From: Propioniferax innocua
GTDB lineage: Bacteria > Actinomycetota > Actinomycetes > Propionibacteriales > Propionibacteriaceae
DNA: 64,000 nucleotides
NCBI RefSeq assembly: GCF_006716235.1
Contig: NZ_VFOR01000002.1
Coordinates: forward strand, 62,001 to 126,000
Reading direction: 5' to 3'
Position 1 is the stretch's first letter, and each line of letters begins with the position of its first letter. Shown here piece after piece: positions 19,287 to 27,328 of this stretch. The position numbers and the translations under genes were made by a program. Under the pieces are notes generated by a model that saw only the letters and a program-made list of their open reading frames with translations, was not told where the DNA came from and searched no databases.

Positions 19287-19817
19287 GTGGCCCTTGACCG
19301 GCACGAGATCCTGATGGCCGCCCAGGGCATCTTGGAGACCTACGGACTCGCCGACCTCTCGATGCGTCGCATCGCCACACAGCTCGGTGTGCAGCCGGGC
19401 GCGTTGTACTGGCACATCGACAACAAACAAGGCATGCTCGCAGCGCTGTCCGATGAGATCCTGCGCGATCTCCCCAACCCCACGGGCAGTCCTGCGGCGA
19501 TCATCATGACGTGGGCGCGTGCCTTCCGAGCGGCTCTGTTGGCGCATCGTGACGCAGCCGAGCTGGTGGCGTCGGTGATCTCCATGCGATTGGGAGAGAT
19601 CTCCCCCATCACCCACCTCACCAGGCTGCTGCCGGGCCCACGGGCTTCACTCACCGCGGCTGTGGTGACCCATTTCGTTCTCGGGCACTGTTTCGACGAA
19701 CAGGGGCATGCCCAGCTCGTGGAACTGGGCGTCACCGACCCCGACCCCGATTTTCCGGGGGACGAAGCGTTCGAGCATGGGCTCGCGCTCCTGGTGGCTG
19801 GCCTGGATCGGGTTTGA
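19287..19817 (+). CDS. TetR/AcrR family transcriptional regulator
   Basis: 176 residues. The N-terminal helix-turn-helix is clear (about residues 5-50): LDRHEILMAAQGILETYGLA, then LSMRRIATQLGVQPGALYWH with the usual 'GALYWHI.NK' recognition helix. The C-terminal ligand domain is of the TetR_C_33 or similar class and gives no substrate hint. The GTG start lies 4 bases after the DUF6104 stop, with GAGGA upstream. Target genes are not evident: it is co-directional with kgd, and its downstream neighbour is convergent. Confidence 0.9.
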   Translation: MALDRHEILMAAQGILETYGLADLSMRRIATQLGVQPGALYWHIDNKQGMLAALSDEILRDLPNPTGSPAAIIMTWARAFRAALLAHRDAAELVASVISMRLGEISPITHLTRLLPGPRASLTAAVVTHFVLGHCFDEQGHAQLVELGVTDPDPDFPGDEAFEHGLALLVAGLDRV

Positions 19818-19882
19818 TCCTTCCCGTTCCAGAAGCCGGGCCGCGCTCTCGAGCGGGCAAGCTCTCAGTACACCGGCCTGGG

Positions 19883-20284
19883 CTAGTTCGTCGCCCCAGA
19901 CGTCCCGCCATTCGTCTCGTCGGCGGGAACACGCCCGAAATCACGCATGCTGCGCGGGATCAGCAGACAGATCAGGATCGCCAGCGAACTCGCAGCCATG
20001 GCCACCGCGATCCAGGTGGTTCCTCCGCCGCGGAAGCTCCACGCGATCGGCAGGTGCAGAATTCCCACGGCGATGGCAGGGGCATGTGCGCGGGGGGCGA
20101 GCCGCCACAGCCCGCGGGCGATCCATCCGAGGAATGCGCTGTAGGCGATGAGGATGATGGCTCCACCGACGCCGACGATGGCTCGTCCGGACTGTGTGGC
20201 GGCGGCTTCCATGATGCCCAGGACCAACGAGGTGGCCGCCATGATGGCAATCAGTACCGCAGGCAGACGGGAGTTCAGGTTCAC
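19883..20284 (-). CDS. Small four-helix membrane protein, function unknown
   Basis: 133 residues with four hydrophobic segments (about 7-29, 35-58, 68-85 and 90-112) and a hydrophilic C-terminal tail (PADETNGGTSGATN). I do not recognise a family. The GTG start overlaps the whiB stop as GTGA, so it is co-transcribed and coupled with the WhiB1-type regulator. It is convergent with the TetR gene. Confidence 0.7.
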   Translation of the reverse strand: MNLNSRLPAVLIAIMAATSLVLGIMEAAATQSGRAIVGVGGAIILIAYSAFLGWIARGLWRLAPRAHAPAIAVGILHLPIAWSFRGGGTTWIAVAMAASSLAILICLLIPRSMRDFGRVPADETNGGTSGATN

Positions 20285-20532
20285 GCGCTCCGAACCCGTG
20301 AACGCGCGGCGCGACGTTTCATCGCTCGGCGCTCATCCTCCGAGAGGCCACCCCACACGCCGTGGTCCTGACCTGCTTCGAGTGCCCACTGCAGGCACGC
20401 TTCGCGGACCGTGCAACGTTGGCAGACCTTCTTGGCCTCTTCGATCTGCAGCAACGCGGGCCCGGTGTTTCCGATGGGAAAGAAAAGTTCGGGGTCCTCA
20501 TCGAGGCAAGCCGCTTCGTGACGCCAGTCCAT
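20281..20532 (-). CDS. whiB1: WhiB1-type [4Fe-4S] transcriptional regulator
   Basis: 83 residues. The four iron-sulfur cysteines are at residues 9, 37, 40 and 46, the same numbers as in Mycobacterium tuberculosis WhiB1, and the start MDWRHEAACLDEDPELFFP is nearly identical to that protein. The GVWGG turn is at 58-62 and is followed by a basic DNA-binding tail (RRAMKRRAARSR). WhiB1 binds sigma-A region 4 and senses nitric oxide through its cluster (established for the mycobacterial protein). CGGAGTGG precedes the ATG. It lies next to a PdtaS kinase gene, the same order as in mycobacteria. Confidence 0.95.
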   Translation of the reverse strand: MDWRHEAACLDEDPELFFPIGNTGPALLQIEEAKKVCQRCTVREACLQWALEAGQDHGVWGGLSEDERRAMKRRAARSRVRSA

Positions 20533-20570
20533 GCGCGCTGATCCACTCCGTCTGTAGGTCTGAGAAATCA

Positions 20571-20626
20571 TTGGACAATGTGACTGTCCAAGACTTGCAA
20601 CTCGTGAGGCGAAATACAAGACTTGC
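20571..20626. promoter_or_regulatory. Dyad and palindromic boxes upstream of whiB1
   Basis: TTGGACA-N7-TGTCCAA (20571-20591) is a perfect 7-bp dyad, 38 bases before the whiB1 start. The 10-mer CAAGACTTGC occurs at 20589-20598 and 20617-20626 (28 bases apart), and its core CAAGACTTG is itself a palindrome. These look like regulator binding sites; the protein is unknown. A clear -35/-10 pair is not certain. Confidence 0.5.
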
Positions 20627-20630
20627 GCAG

Positions 20631-22094
20631 TTAGAGCTGCACTGTTACTTCCGCCACAGCGCCGGGTACGTCGACGCGGTTGTGCAGTACGAACGTACCA
20701 CCCATTTCCTCCACGAGGGTGCGGACGATGCTCAGACCAAGACTCCCCGTGGCCGCGGGGTCGAACCCTTCGGGCAGGCCGACGCCGTCATCGCTCACCA
20801 TCACGCGCACCTGGCGGTCGTCGCGTTCCACGTGCATGACGACATTGCTGTTGCCCCCGTCGGCGCCGTGCTCCACCGCGTTCTGGACGAGTTCGGTGAC
20901 CACGAGGGACAGGTTCGTCGCCACCTGCGCCGGGACGGGGCCGAAGCTGCCGGTCCGCGTGGTGCGGACACCGTCGGTGTCCATCGCGATCGAGACCGTT
21001 GCCGCCATCCGCAGAACGCGGTCAGCAACCTCATCGAAATCGACGACCTCGTCGAAACTCTGCGACAGCGTTTCGTGGACCACCGCGATCGCCGAAACAC
21101 GCTGCATGGCCTCGTTGAGGGCGTCCCGGGCTTCCGGCTGGGTCATTCGACGCCCCTGCATCCGCAGCAGTGCCGCAACGGTCTGGAGGTTGTTCTTCAC
21201 CCGGTGATGGATCTCCCGGATCGTCGCGTTCTTGCTCACCAATTTGCGGTCGAGCTGTGCGATCTCGGTGACGTCACGGCACAGCACCACCGCGCCCGCA
21301 GGTTTCGAGACGGTACGCAGCGGTACCACCCGGAGCCGAACTGCTCCCCTGACCCCCTCGATCCCGAACTCTGTCACTTCCGAAGGCAGGAACAGTGACC
21401 GCCACGATTCCCCAACCGGTTCCACCGGATCGCCGGCGAGACGCTGCGTCAGGGCAGGAAGATTCTCGTGCAGGGGATGCGATTGGATCCCCAGACGCCG
21501 GTAGCAGGTGATCGCATTCGGTGTGGCCTGTAGAACGGTTCCCAAGGCGTCGATCCGGATGACGCCATCCCCGACTCGGGGACTCATCTCCTGGTTGAAC
21601 GACTGCCCACTCACGGGAAACTCTGCACGGTGCACCATTCCTGTGATGAGCCCGGCGGCTTCGCGGTACCCGTCCTCCAGTTCACCGGGCATCCGGATGC
21701 CCATCTGATTGGTGTGACATTCCACAACGCCGATGATGCGCCCCGCCCGCACGATCGGGACCGCCTTGATGTCCACCGGAACCCCGGCCTGCAGCCTGTT
21801 CTCACTGAGTTCACAGATCTCGCCGGTCTCTCCTGCGATCAGGACCGCTTCGTCGAACTCATAGGCCAGACATTCCCCAATCACGTCGTTGTCGATCGCT
21901 GTGGGACCCGTTGCTGGGCGAGTCTGGGCAGCCGCCCACCACATGGCGGGATCCTCATCGGGGATCCACAACACCAGGTCGGAGAAGGAAAGATCTGCCC
22001 AGAGCTGCCACTCGGCGACGAGTGTGACGAGCCAGCGTTCGTCTGCGGGGGCGATCGTGGAGTGCTCGGCGATGAGCTGCGTCAACGAAGCCAT
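20631..22094 (-). CDS. pdtaS: PdtaS-type cytosolic sensor histidine kinase
   Basis: 487 residues, no membrane segment. An N-terminal GAF-type domain (about 1-150) and a PAS domain (about 160-280) precede the HisKA_2/HWE-like phosphoacceptor region with IHHRVKNNLQTVAALLRMQ and a HATPase domain ending in GSLGLSIVRTLVEEMGG. In mycobacteria PdtaS phosphorylates PdtaR, an ANTAR RNA-binding antiterminator, and responds to copper and nitric oxide; that partner is not in this window. The ATG has TAGGAATG upstream. It is followed by whiB1 after a 98-base gap. Confidence 0.93.
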   Translation of the reverse strand: MASLTQLIAEHSTIAPADERWLVTLVAEWQLWADLSFSDLVLWIPDEDPAMWWAAAQTRPATGPTAIDNDVIGECLAYEFDEAVLIAGETGEICELSENRLQAGVPVDIKAVPIVRAGRIIGVVECHTNQMGIRMPGELEDGYREAAGLITGMVHRAEFPVSGQSFNQEMSPRVGDGVIRIDALGTVLQATPNAITCYRRLGIQSHPLHENLPALTQRLAGDPVEPVGESWRSLFLPSEVTEFGIEGVRGAVRLRVVPLRTVSKPAGAVVLCRDVTEIAQLDRKLVSKNATIREIHHRVKNNLQTVAALLRMQGRRMTQPEARDALNEAMQRVSAIAVVHETLSQSFDEVVDFDEVADRVLRMAATVSIAMDTDGVRTTRTGSFGPVPAQVATNLSLVVTELVQNAVEHGADGGNSNVVMHVERDDRQVRVMVSDDGVGLPEGFDPAATGSLGLSIVRTLVEEMGGTFVLHNRVDVPGAVAEVTVQL

Positions 22095-22164
22095 GATCCA
22101 TTCCTATCGCATCGGACCGCGTGGCGGAGTGAGGAAAATGTCACACCAAGGAAAGAAACATATG

Positions 22165-22191
22165 ACGCCCGGGAGAAGAACTCCCGGGCGT
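22165..22191 (-). terminator. Rho-independent terminator after bL37
   Basis: Perfect 11-bp stem ACGCCCGGGAG/CTCCCGGGCGT with a 5-base loop, starting 4 bases after the bL37 stop. Read on the minus strand it is followed by CATATGTTTCTTTCC, a moderately T-rich tract. Confidence 0.8.
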
Positions 22192-22195
22192 CTGT

Positions 22196-22270
22196 TCACG
22201 AGTTGGGGCGCTTGCCGTGGTTCGCGTTCTTCCGGCGACGTGCGCGGCGCTTGCGTCCAGTCTTGCCCAT
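22196..22270 (-). CDS. Ribosomal protein bL37 (24 residues)
   Basis: A very short, highly basic protein: MGKTGRKRRARRKNANHGKR then PNS. It matches the actinobacterial bL37 seen in mycobacterial 50S structures (AURKAIP1/COX24-type motif, NHGKRPN ending). A perfect AGGAGG ribosome site lies 6 bases before the ATG, and a strong terminator follows, so it is a real gene. It stands between rsrA and pdtaS, as in related genomes. Confidence 0.92.
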   Translation of the reverse strand: MGKTGRKRRARRRKNANHGKRPNS

Positions 22271-22322
22271 GAGGGCCTCCTGTGGTTTGTACGGTGTGCA
22301 GAGTGCGCGATTCTAGCGCGGG

Positions 22323-22574
22323 TCAGCCATCCGAATCGAGCGCGGGGCGCGCCAATGATGTACGGATCCGATCCCGCAGTTCATCGGGTGCCCGGCTTTC
22401 ACTGCAACAACGATGAACCAACTGTTTGAGCACCTGATCGGCGTCGAAATCGTCCAGACATGGCTCACATGCGGCGAGGTGTTCGCGGATCTCCTGGGCG
22501 TCGGCGTCACAGAGTTCCTGATCGAGGAACTGGTTCATGCGTTCGAGGGCTTTTCGGCAATCCAGCTCAGACAT
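22323..22574 (-). CDS. rsrA: Zinc-binding redox-sensing anti-sigma factor (RsrA/RshA type)
   Basis: 83 residues. The HxxxCxxC zinc motif is at His32, Cys36 and Cys39 (HLAACEPC), with Cys6 near the start and a CC pair at 55-56, matching Streptomyces RsrA. It holds the sigma factor inactive until disulfide stress oxidises the cysteines. Its ATG overlaps the end of the sigma gene by 8 bases (the stop of sigR lies inside it), so the two are made in step. Confidence 0.94.
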   Translation of the reverse strand: MSELDCRKALERMNQFLDQELCDADAQEIREHLAACEPCLDDFDADQVLKQLVHRCCSESRAPDELRDRIRTSLARPALDSDG

Positions 22575-23364
22575 GCTCGGTCTCCGATTCATCCAGGTAC
22601 GCCTGCGCAGCCTTGATTCCCTGCTCGGCCGCATGACGGGCCAGACTCTGACGCAGCTGAGCGCGACCACGGCTGATGCGGGACATCACGGTGCCCACCG
22701 GGGTCTCCATGATCTCGGCTATCTCCTTGTAAGCGAACCCCTCGACGTCGGCGAGGTACACCGCCATTCGGAACTCATCGCGCAGTTCGGCCAGAGCCTG
22801 CGTCACGGCTTCGTCAGGCATCGCCTCGAGCGCTTCGACCTCAGCCGAACGCAGCCCCGTCGACGTGTGCTCGGCGGCAGCCGCCAGCTGCCAGTCCTCA
22901 ACCTGATCGTCGTCGGATTCCTGTGGCCGACGCTGTGCCCGGCGGTAGGTGTTGATCCAAGTGTTGGTGAGGATCCGGTACAGCCACGCTTTCAGATTGG
23001 TTCCGGGGCGGTACTGGTGGAACTTCGTGAAGGCCTTGGTGAAGGTCTCCTGCACAAGGTCCTCCGCATCCGCGGTGTGCCGCGTCATCCGGACAGCGGC
23101 ACCGTAAAGCTGATCCAGATAAGGAAGCGCCTCGGCCTCGAAACGCGCTGTCAGATCCCCGTGCTCCGTCCCGGTGTCGTCGGCCACATCAACCACTCCG
23201 GATCGCCCGTCGCCTCTCAAAGATTCAGCAGCCGGGGACTCAGCAGCCGAGTGGGGGTCGCCATCGTTCATCATCGTCACGCACGATACAGCCGCGGGCA
23301 CAAAGGCCCAACCACCACCGGAGGCGGTTGTATCGACAGGTCGTTCACGATTCTGTGTCATCAC
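22567..23364 (-). CDS. sigR: ECF sigma factor, SigR/SigH type (thiol-oxidative stress)
   Basis: 265 residues from the GTG at 23364. Region 2 reads [20 protein letters not shown] and region 4 [20 protein letters not shown] followed by [16 protein letters not shown]. The N-terminal ~70 residues are low in conservation; shorter starts at 23274 or 23271 (MMNDGD) would give about 234 residues. The longer form may exist because a SigR-type promoter lies just upstream and would start transcription at this GTG. In Streptomyces two SigR isoforms arise in this way, the longer one induced and unstable. The anti-sigma gene overlaps the 3' end. Confidence 0.94.
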   Translation of the reverse strand: MMTQNRERPVDTTASGGGWAFVPAAVSCVTMMNDGDPHSAAESPAAESLRGDGRSGVVDVADDTGTEHGDLTARFEAEALPYLDQLYGAAVRMTRHTADAEDLVQETFTKAFTKFHQYRPGTNLKAWLYRILTNTWINTYRRAQRRPQESDDDQVEDWQLAAAAEHTSTGLRSAEVEALEAMPDEAVTQALAELRDEFRMAVYLADVEGFAYKEIAEIMETPVGTVMSRISRGRAQLRQSLARHAAEQGIKAAQAYLDESETEHV

Positions 23365-23372
23365 ACCGGTGC

Positions 23373-23399
23373 AACACCTTCAGGGTCATGAACATTCCC
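23373..23399 (-). promoter_or_regulatory. SigR-dependent autoregulatory promoter of sigR
   Basis: GGGAAT (-35, 23399-23394), exactly 18 bases, then GTT (-10, 23375-23373). This is the consensus of SigR/SigH promoters (GGGAAT-N18/19-GTT). Predicted transcription start is at about 23364-23366, at the sigR GTG itself. Confidence 0.8.
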
Positions 23400-23444
23400 C
23401 TCACGTATCGGACCCCTCACGTATCAGACCCCTCACGTATCAGA
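23397..23444. repeat. Three 16-bp tandem repeats between sigR and the DoxX-like gene
   Basis: CCCCTCACGTATCGGA, then two copies of CCCCTCACGTATCAGA, head to tail. Only one base differs. The first copy touches the -35 element of the sigR promoter. No spacers, so not CRISPR. Could be an operator array or replication slippage. Confidence 0.9.
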
Positions 23445-23555
23445 CAACGGGAGCGATCGGATGTGGACCTCCCCGGCCTGTCAGGAGCGCCGAGCTTCGA
23501 GTTCGCACCGACCCCACTGTTGTTCGATGAAGACAGACGCGGTTGAATGGGGGGC

Positions 23556-24122
23556 ATGAATCCATTCCGCGTTGCCACCCGGGCCATGCTGGCCAGCTAC
23601 TTCGTCGTCAACGGCGTGAAGGCTCTGAAGGAGCCCGAGGAGTACGCCGACGAGACCCAGCAGTTCGCCGAGAGTGTCGTTCCTCTCGCGAAGAATGCGG
23701 TCCCTCAGCTTCCCGAGACCGCCTCCACATGGGCGATGATCCGTGGCGGCCTCCAAGTGGTGGGCGGCGTCGCTCTGGCCACGGGCAAGGGGCGCCGTCT
23801 CGGAGCGCTCCTCCTGACCACCTCCATGGTGCCGTCGTTGCTCGCATCGGGGCCCACCGGTGACCCGGACAAGCGTGACGACTTCCTCCGCAATCTCGCA
23901 CTCACCGGCGCCACTCTCATCGCTGCCGGCGACCTCCAGGGCCGTCCGAGTGTGAGCTATCGCCTCGCCGAAAGCCGCAAGCGTGCGGAGAAGCGCAAGC
24001 AGATCGCACAGAAGGCCTCCGCCCGAGGCAAGGCCCGCGGCAAGATCCAGGCGAACATGCGCAACAAGGCACGCGGAGCAACCAAGGCCGCCACGAAGGT
24101 CGGCAAGAACGCGACCTCCTGA
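23556..24122 (+). CDS. DoxX family membrane protein
   Basis: 188 residues. Hydrophobic segments at about 8-22, 60-78, 85-103 and 117-133 and an RVATRAMLASYFVVNGVKAL start fit the DoxX family; an MSMEG-type 'SURF1/DoxX' redox role has been shown for a mycobacterial member. The last 60 residues are very rich in Lys, Arg and Ala (KRAEKRKQIAQKASARGKAR), unusual for a membrane protein and possibly nucleic-acid or membrane-surface binding. An ATG three codons upstream (23547) is also possible. It stands divergent from sigR and 2 bases before aroA. Confidence 0.78.
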   Translation: MNPFRVATRAMLASYFVVNGVKALKEPEEYADETQQFAESVVPLAKNAVPQLPETASTWAMIRGGLQVVGGVALATGKGRRLGALLLTTSMVPSLLASGPTGDPDKRDDFLRNLALTGATLIAAGDLQGRPSVSYRLAESRKRAEKRKQIAQKASARGKARGKIQANMRNKARGATKAATKVGKNATS

Positions 24123-24124
24123 CC

Positions 24125-25489
24125 GTGGCGACCGACCCGATGCCAGACGAGGCCCTCTCACTGCCCAGACGGGCGGCCGACGAAGGGCCGTGGCCGGCAC
24201 CGATCGCCACCGAACCGGTTCATGCCACCATCGTCGTGCCCGGTTCCAAGTCCGAGACCAACCGTGCATTGGTGCTGGCCGCCTTGAGCGACGGCCCCAG
24301 CCGGATATCCGGAGGCCTCGAGGCCCGCGACACCCGGTTGATGCGCGAAGGCTTGCGCACGCTCGGCGTCACGATCGACGACTCCACCGACGATTGGCTC
24401 GTCACTCCCCCGGATGGGGGATTCCGCGGTGGCGGAACGATCGACTGTGGCCTTGCCGGGACCGTCATGCGGTTCCTGCCACCGATCGCAGCCCTCGCCG
24501 ACGGACCCACCCACTTCGTGGGAGATCCCGAGGCCGAGAAGCGCCCCATGGGCCCTCTGCTCGACGCCCTGTACGACATGGGTGCCGAAGTGAGCACCGA
24601 CACCGATTCGCTTCCCTTCACCGTTCACGGGCGGCCTGACCTCCCCGGTGGACCGATCCGCATCGACGCATCGGGATCAAGCCAGTTCGTGTCGGGGCTG
24701 CTGCTCATGGGCGCACGCTGCGCGCGTGGCCTCGACGTGGAACACATCGGCGAGACGTTACCGAGCCGACCCCACATCGACATGACCGTCGCCATGCTCA
24801 ACGAGCACGGGATCCGAGCCTTCGACGAGGGCGGGACTCGCTGGTGCATCGAACCCAGCCGAATCGTCGCGTTGGACAGCGTCATCGAACCCGACCTCAC
24901 GAATGCAGCGGTGTTCCTCGCCGCCGCAGTCATGACCGTTGGTTCAGTGACCGTGCCCGGCTGGCCGTTCGAGACGAATCAGCCCGGTGATCGGATCCGC
25001 CAGATCCTCACCGACTTCGGCGCCGAGGTCCGCCTCGATTCCGACGGCCTGCATGTGACCGGCACGATGCACCCACGCGGCGTCGATCTCGATCTGAGTG
25101 ACGCCAGCGAGCTGACCCCAGTGGTCGCCGCATTGGCCGCCATCGCGCACCAGAGCAGCACCATCCGCGGCGTCGGGCACATCCGAGGGCACGAGACCGA
25201 CCGTCTGGCCGCCCTCGAAGCAGAGCTCAACGAGCTCGGCTCGGCCACGCACCAGACCGAGGACGGGCTCAGCATCGCGCCACGCATGCTCCACGGTGGT
25301 GACTGGCACACCTACGCCGACCATCGCATGGCACACGCCGGAGCCCTGATCGGGCTGATCGTGGACGATGTGACGCTCGACGACGTGACGTGCACCAGCA
25401 AGACCCTGCCAGATTTCCCCGGCATGTGGCGCATGATGCTGGAGCAGTCGGCGGTGTGGTCGGAGCAGAACGTCAACGGCGAGGCGTGA
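24125..25489 (+). CDS. aroA: 3-phosphoshikimate 1-carboxyvinyltransferase (EPSP synthase)
   Basis: 454 residues. Joins phosphoenolpyruvate to shikimate-3-phosphate in aromatic amino acid synthesis. Visible motifs are VPGSKSETNRALVLAAL, the glycine-rich GLAGTVMRFLPP, SGSSQFVSGLL, and YADHRMAHAGAL near the C-terminus. In the PEP-binding loop, DCGLAGTVMRF stands where many enzymes have LGNAGTAMR. The GTG start lies 2 bases after the DoxX-like stop; the stop overlaps the rsgA start by one base (TGATG). Confidence 0.95.
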   Translation: MATDPMPDEALSLPRRAADEGPWPAPIATEPVHATIVVPGSKSETNRALVLAALSDGPSRISGGLEARDTRLMREGLRTLGVTIDDSTDDWLVTPPDGGFRGGGTIDCGLAGTVMRFLPPIAALADGPTHFVGDPEAEKRPMGPLLDALYDMGAEVSTDTDSLPFTVHGRPDLPGGPIRIDASGSSQFVSGLLLMGARCARGLDVEHIGETLPSRPHIDMTVAMLNEHGIRAFDEGGTRWCIEPSRIVALDSVIEPDLTNAAVFLAAAVMTVGSVTVPGWPFETNQPGDRIRQILTDFGAEVRLDSDGLHVTGTMHPRGVDLDLSDASELTPVVAALAAIAHQSSTIRGVGHIRGHETDRLAALEAELNELGSATHQTEDGLSIAPRMLHGGDWHTYADHRMAHAGALIGLIVDDVTLDDVTCTSKTLPDFPGMWRMMLEQSAVWSEQNVNGEA

Positions 25490-26493
25490 TGGCACGTCGC
25501 CGAGGCGACGAGTACGCCGCCTTCGATCGTCCACGTCGACGTTCCAGACCACGCACCAAGGAACGTCCGGACTATTCCGACGCCCCGCTCGCTCGGGTGG
25601 TGAGCGTCGACCGTGGACGCTACCGCTGTGATCTCGACGGCGTATCCATCACTGCGACGAAAGCCCGCGTCCTGGCCCGCAACTCCGCCATCGTCGGCGA
25701 TCTCGTTCGTCTGGATGGGGACACCAGCGGTCACCCCGGCACCATGGCCCGGATCGTCGTGGTGGAGGAACGCGACTCGGTGCTGCGCCGCACGGCCGAT
25801 GATGATGACCCCTATGAGCGTCCCATCGTGGCCAATGCCGACCAGCTCGTGATCGTCACCGCTCTGGCCGATCCGCCACCCCGCACCGGGATGATCGACC
25901 GGATCCTCGTCGCCTGCTACGACGCCGGTCTTGAACCGTTGCTGTGCCTCACCAAGTCCGACCTGGCCACTCCCGATGAACTCATCGCGGCGTATGAGCC
26001 CTTGGGGATCAAGGTCATCACCACACGTCCAGGCGCCGATCTGACTCCTCTGCGCAACGCATTGCACAACCAGATCAGTGTGCTCGTCGGACATTCCGGA
26101 GTCGGCAAGTCGACGTTGGTCAACGCCCTGGTCCCGGAGGCAGAACGCACCACCGGGCAGGTGAACGAGGTGACCGGCCGCGGCCGCCACACCTCCACCT
26201 CAGCGATGGCACTGCGCCTGGCGAACGGCGGCTGGATCATCGACACCCCCGGGGTCCGATCATTCGGACTCAGCCACGTGGAGTGGCACAAGGTGATCCG
26301 CGCCTTCCCCGATCTGGAACGCTTCACCGACACCTGCCCCCGAGGCTGCCCGCACCGCAGCAGTGACCCCGAATGTGGTCTCGATCTTGCCCGACACGAC
26401 GAATCTGTCTCTGCGGCCCGCCTCGATTCATTCCGCCGCATGGTCGATGCTCGTACCGACATCGACGTCCCCACACGTTCCGATCGGCCCTGA
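25489..26493 (+). CDS. rsgA: Small ribosomal subunit biogenesis GTPase RsgA
   Basis: 334 residues. A circularly permuted GTPase: the G4 motif TKSD comes before G1 (GHSGVGKST) and G3 (DTPG). An OB-like N-terminal domain (about 30-110) binds rRNA, and a C-terminal zinc site is seen in CPRGCPHRSSDPECG. It checks late 30S assembly. The basic start (MARRRGDEYAAFDRPRRRSR) is typical of actinobacterial members. It overlaps the aroA stop by one base. Confidence 0.95.
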   Translation: MARRRGDEYAAFDRPRRRSRPRTKERPDYSDAPLARVVSVDRGRYRCDLDGVSITATKARVLARNSAIVGDLVRLDGDTSGHPGTMARIVVVEERDSVLRRTADDDDPYERPIVANADQLVIVTALADPPPRTGMIDRILVACYDAGLEPLLCLTKSDLATPDELIAAYEPLGIKVITTRPGADLTPLRNALHNQISVLVGHSGVGKSTLVNALVPEAERTTGQVNEVTGRGRHTSTSAMALRLANGGWIIDTPGVRSFGLSHVEWHKVIRAFPDLERFTDTCPRGCPHRSSDPECGLDLARHDESVSAARLDSFRRMVDARTDIDVPTRSDRP

Positions 26494-26521
26494 CGGCCTC
26501 GGACTCACGAAAGGTACCCCC

Positions 26522-27322
26522 GTGTTGGATCCCCAAGCCCACGCCGACGACCTCGGCCTCGCACACATGCTGGCCGACAGCGCCGACCAGATCAGTGCCG
26601 AGCGCTTCGGCGCACAGGATCTGCATGTGGAGTCGAAGCCCGACGCCACTCCCGTCACCGATGCAGACCTCGCGGTGGAGCGAACCATCCGCTCCACTCT
26701 GGGACGCCTGCGGTCGCGGGACGCGATCCACGGCGAGGAGTTCTCCGATTCCGGAGAAAGTGACCGCCGGTGGATCATCGATCCGATCGACGGCACGAAG
26801 AACTTCCTGCGCGGCGTCCCGGTGTTCGCGACGCTGATCGCACTCATGGTGGAGGACGAGGTCGCGCTGGGGGTGGTCAGTGCGCCCGCGCTGGGGCAGC
26901 GCTGGTGGGCCAGCCGTGGTGCAGGTGCCTGGATGGGTCCGCGGATGTCGAAGGCCACCCGGCTGCAGGTGTCCGGCGTCCACCGTCTGGCCGATGCGTC
27001 ACTGTCGTACGGGTCCCTCGGCGGCTGGGTCGATGAGGGCCGTGGACGTGGCATGGGTGAACTCATGCGCTCATGCTGGCGCACCCGCGCCTACGGCGAC
27101 TTCTGGCATTACATGCTCGTGGCACAGGGGGCGGTGGACATCGCCACCGAACCTGAGCTCAATCTCTACGACATGGCGGCGTGTCAAGCGGTCGTCACCG
27201 AGGCCGGTGGACGGTTCACCAATATCGACGGTCTCGACGGCGTGCAGGGCCCGGGCGCGGTGGCGACCAACGGGCACCTGCACGGCGATGTCATCGAGCT
27301 GTTGAGGCCCGACGAAGCCTGA
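26522..27322 (+). CDS. hisN: Histidinol-phosphatase, inositol monophosphatase family
   Basis: 266 residues. Metal-site motifs are present: GEEF (HGEEFSDSG), DPIDGTKNFLRG and, near the end, the third-metal segment EPELNLYDMAA. In actinobacteria this group, next to rsgA and aroA, includes the histidinol-phosphatase of histidine synthesis; a broader inositol-phosphatase role cannot be excluded. The GTG start has GAAAGG 7 bases upstream and follows rsgA by 28 bases. Confidence 0.85.
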   Translation: MLDPQAHADDLGLAHMLADSADQISAERFGAQDLHVESKPDATPVTDADLAVERTIRSTLGRLRSRDAIHGEEFSDSGESDRRWIIDPIDGTKNFLRGVPVFATLIALMVEDEVALGVVSAPALGQRWWASRGAGAWMGPRMSKATRLQVSGVHRLADASLSYGSLGGWVDEGRGRGMGELMRSCWRTRAYGDFWHYMLVAQGAVDIATEPELNLYDMAACQAVVTEAGGRFTNIDGLDGVQGPGAVATNGHLHGDVIELLRPDEA

Positions 27323-27328
27323 GCGGCG

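Noticed and set aside
23397-23444. Possible CRISPR array
   Set aside because: The copies are directly adjacent with no spacers and only three units; no cas genes in the window.
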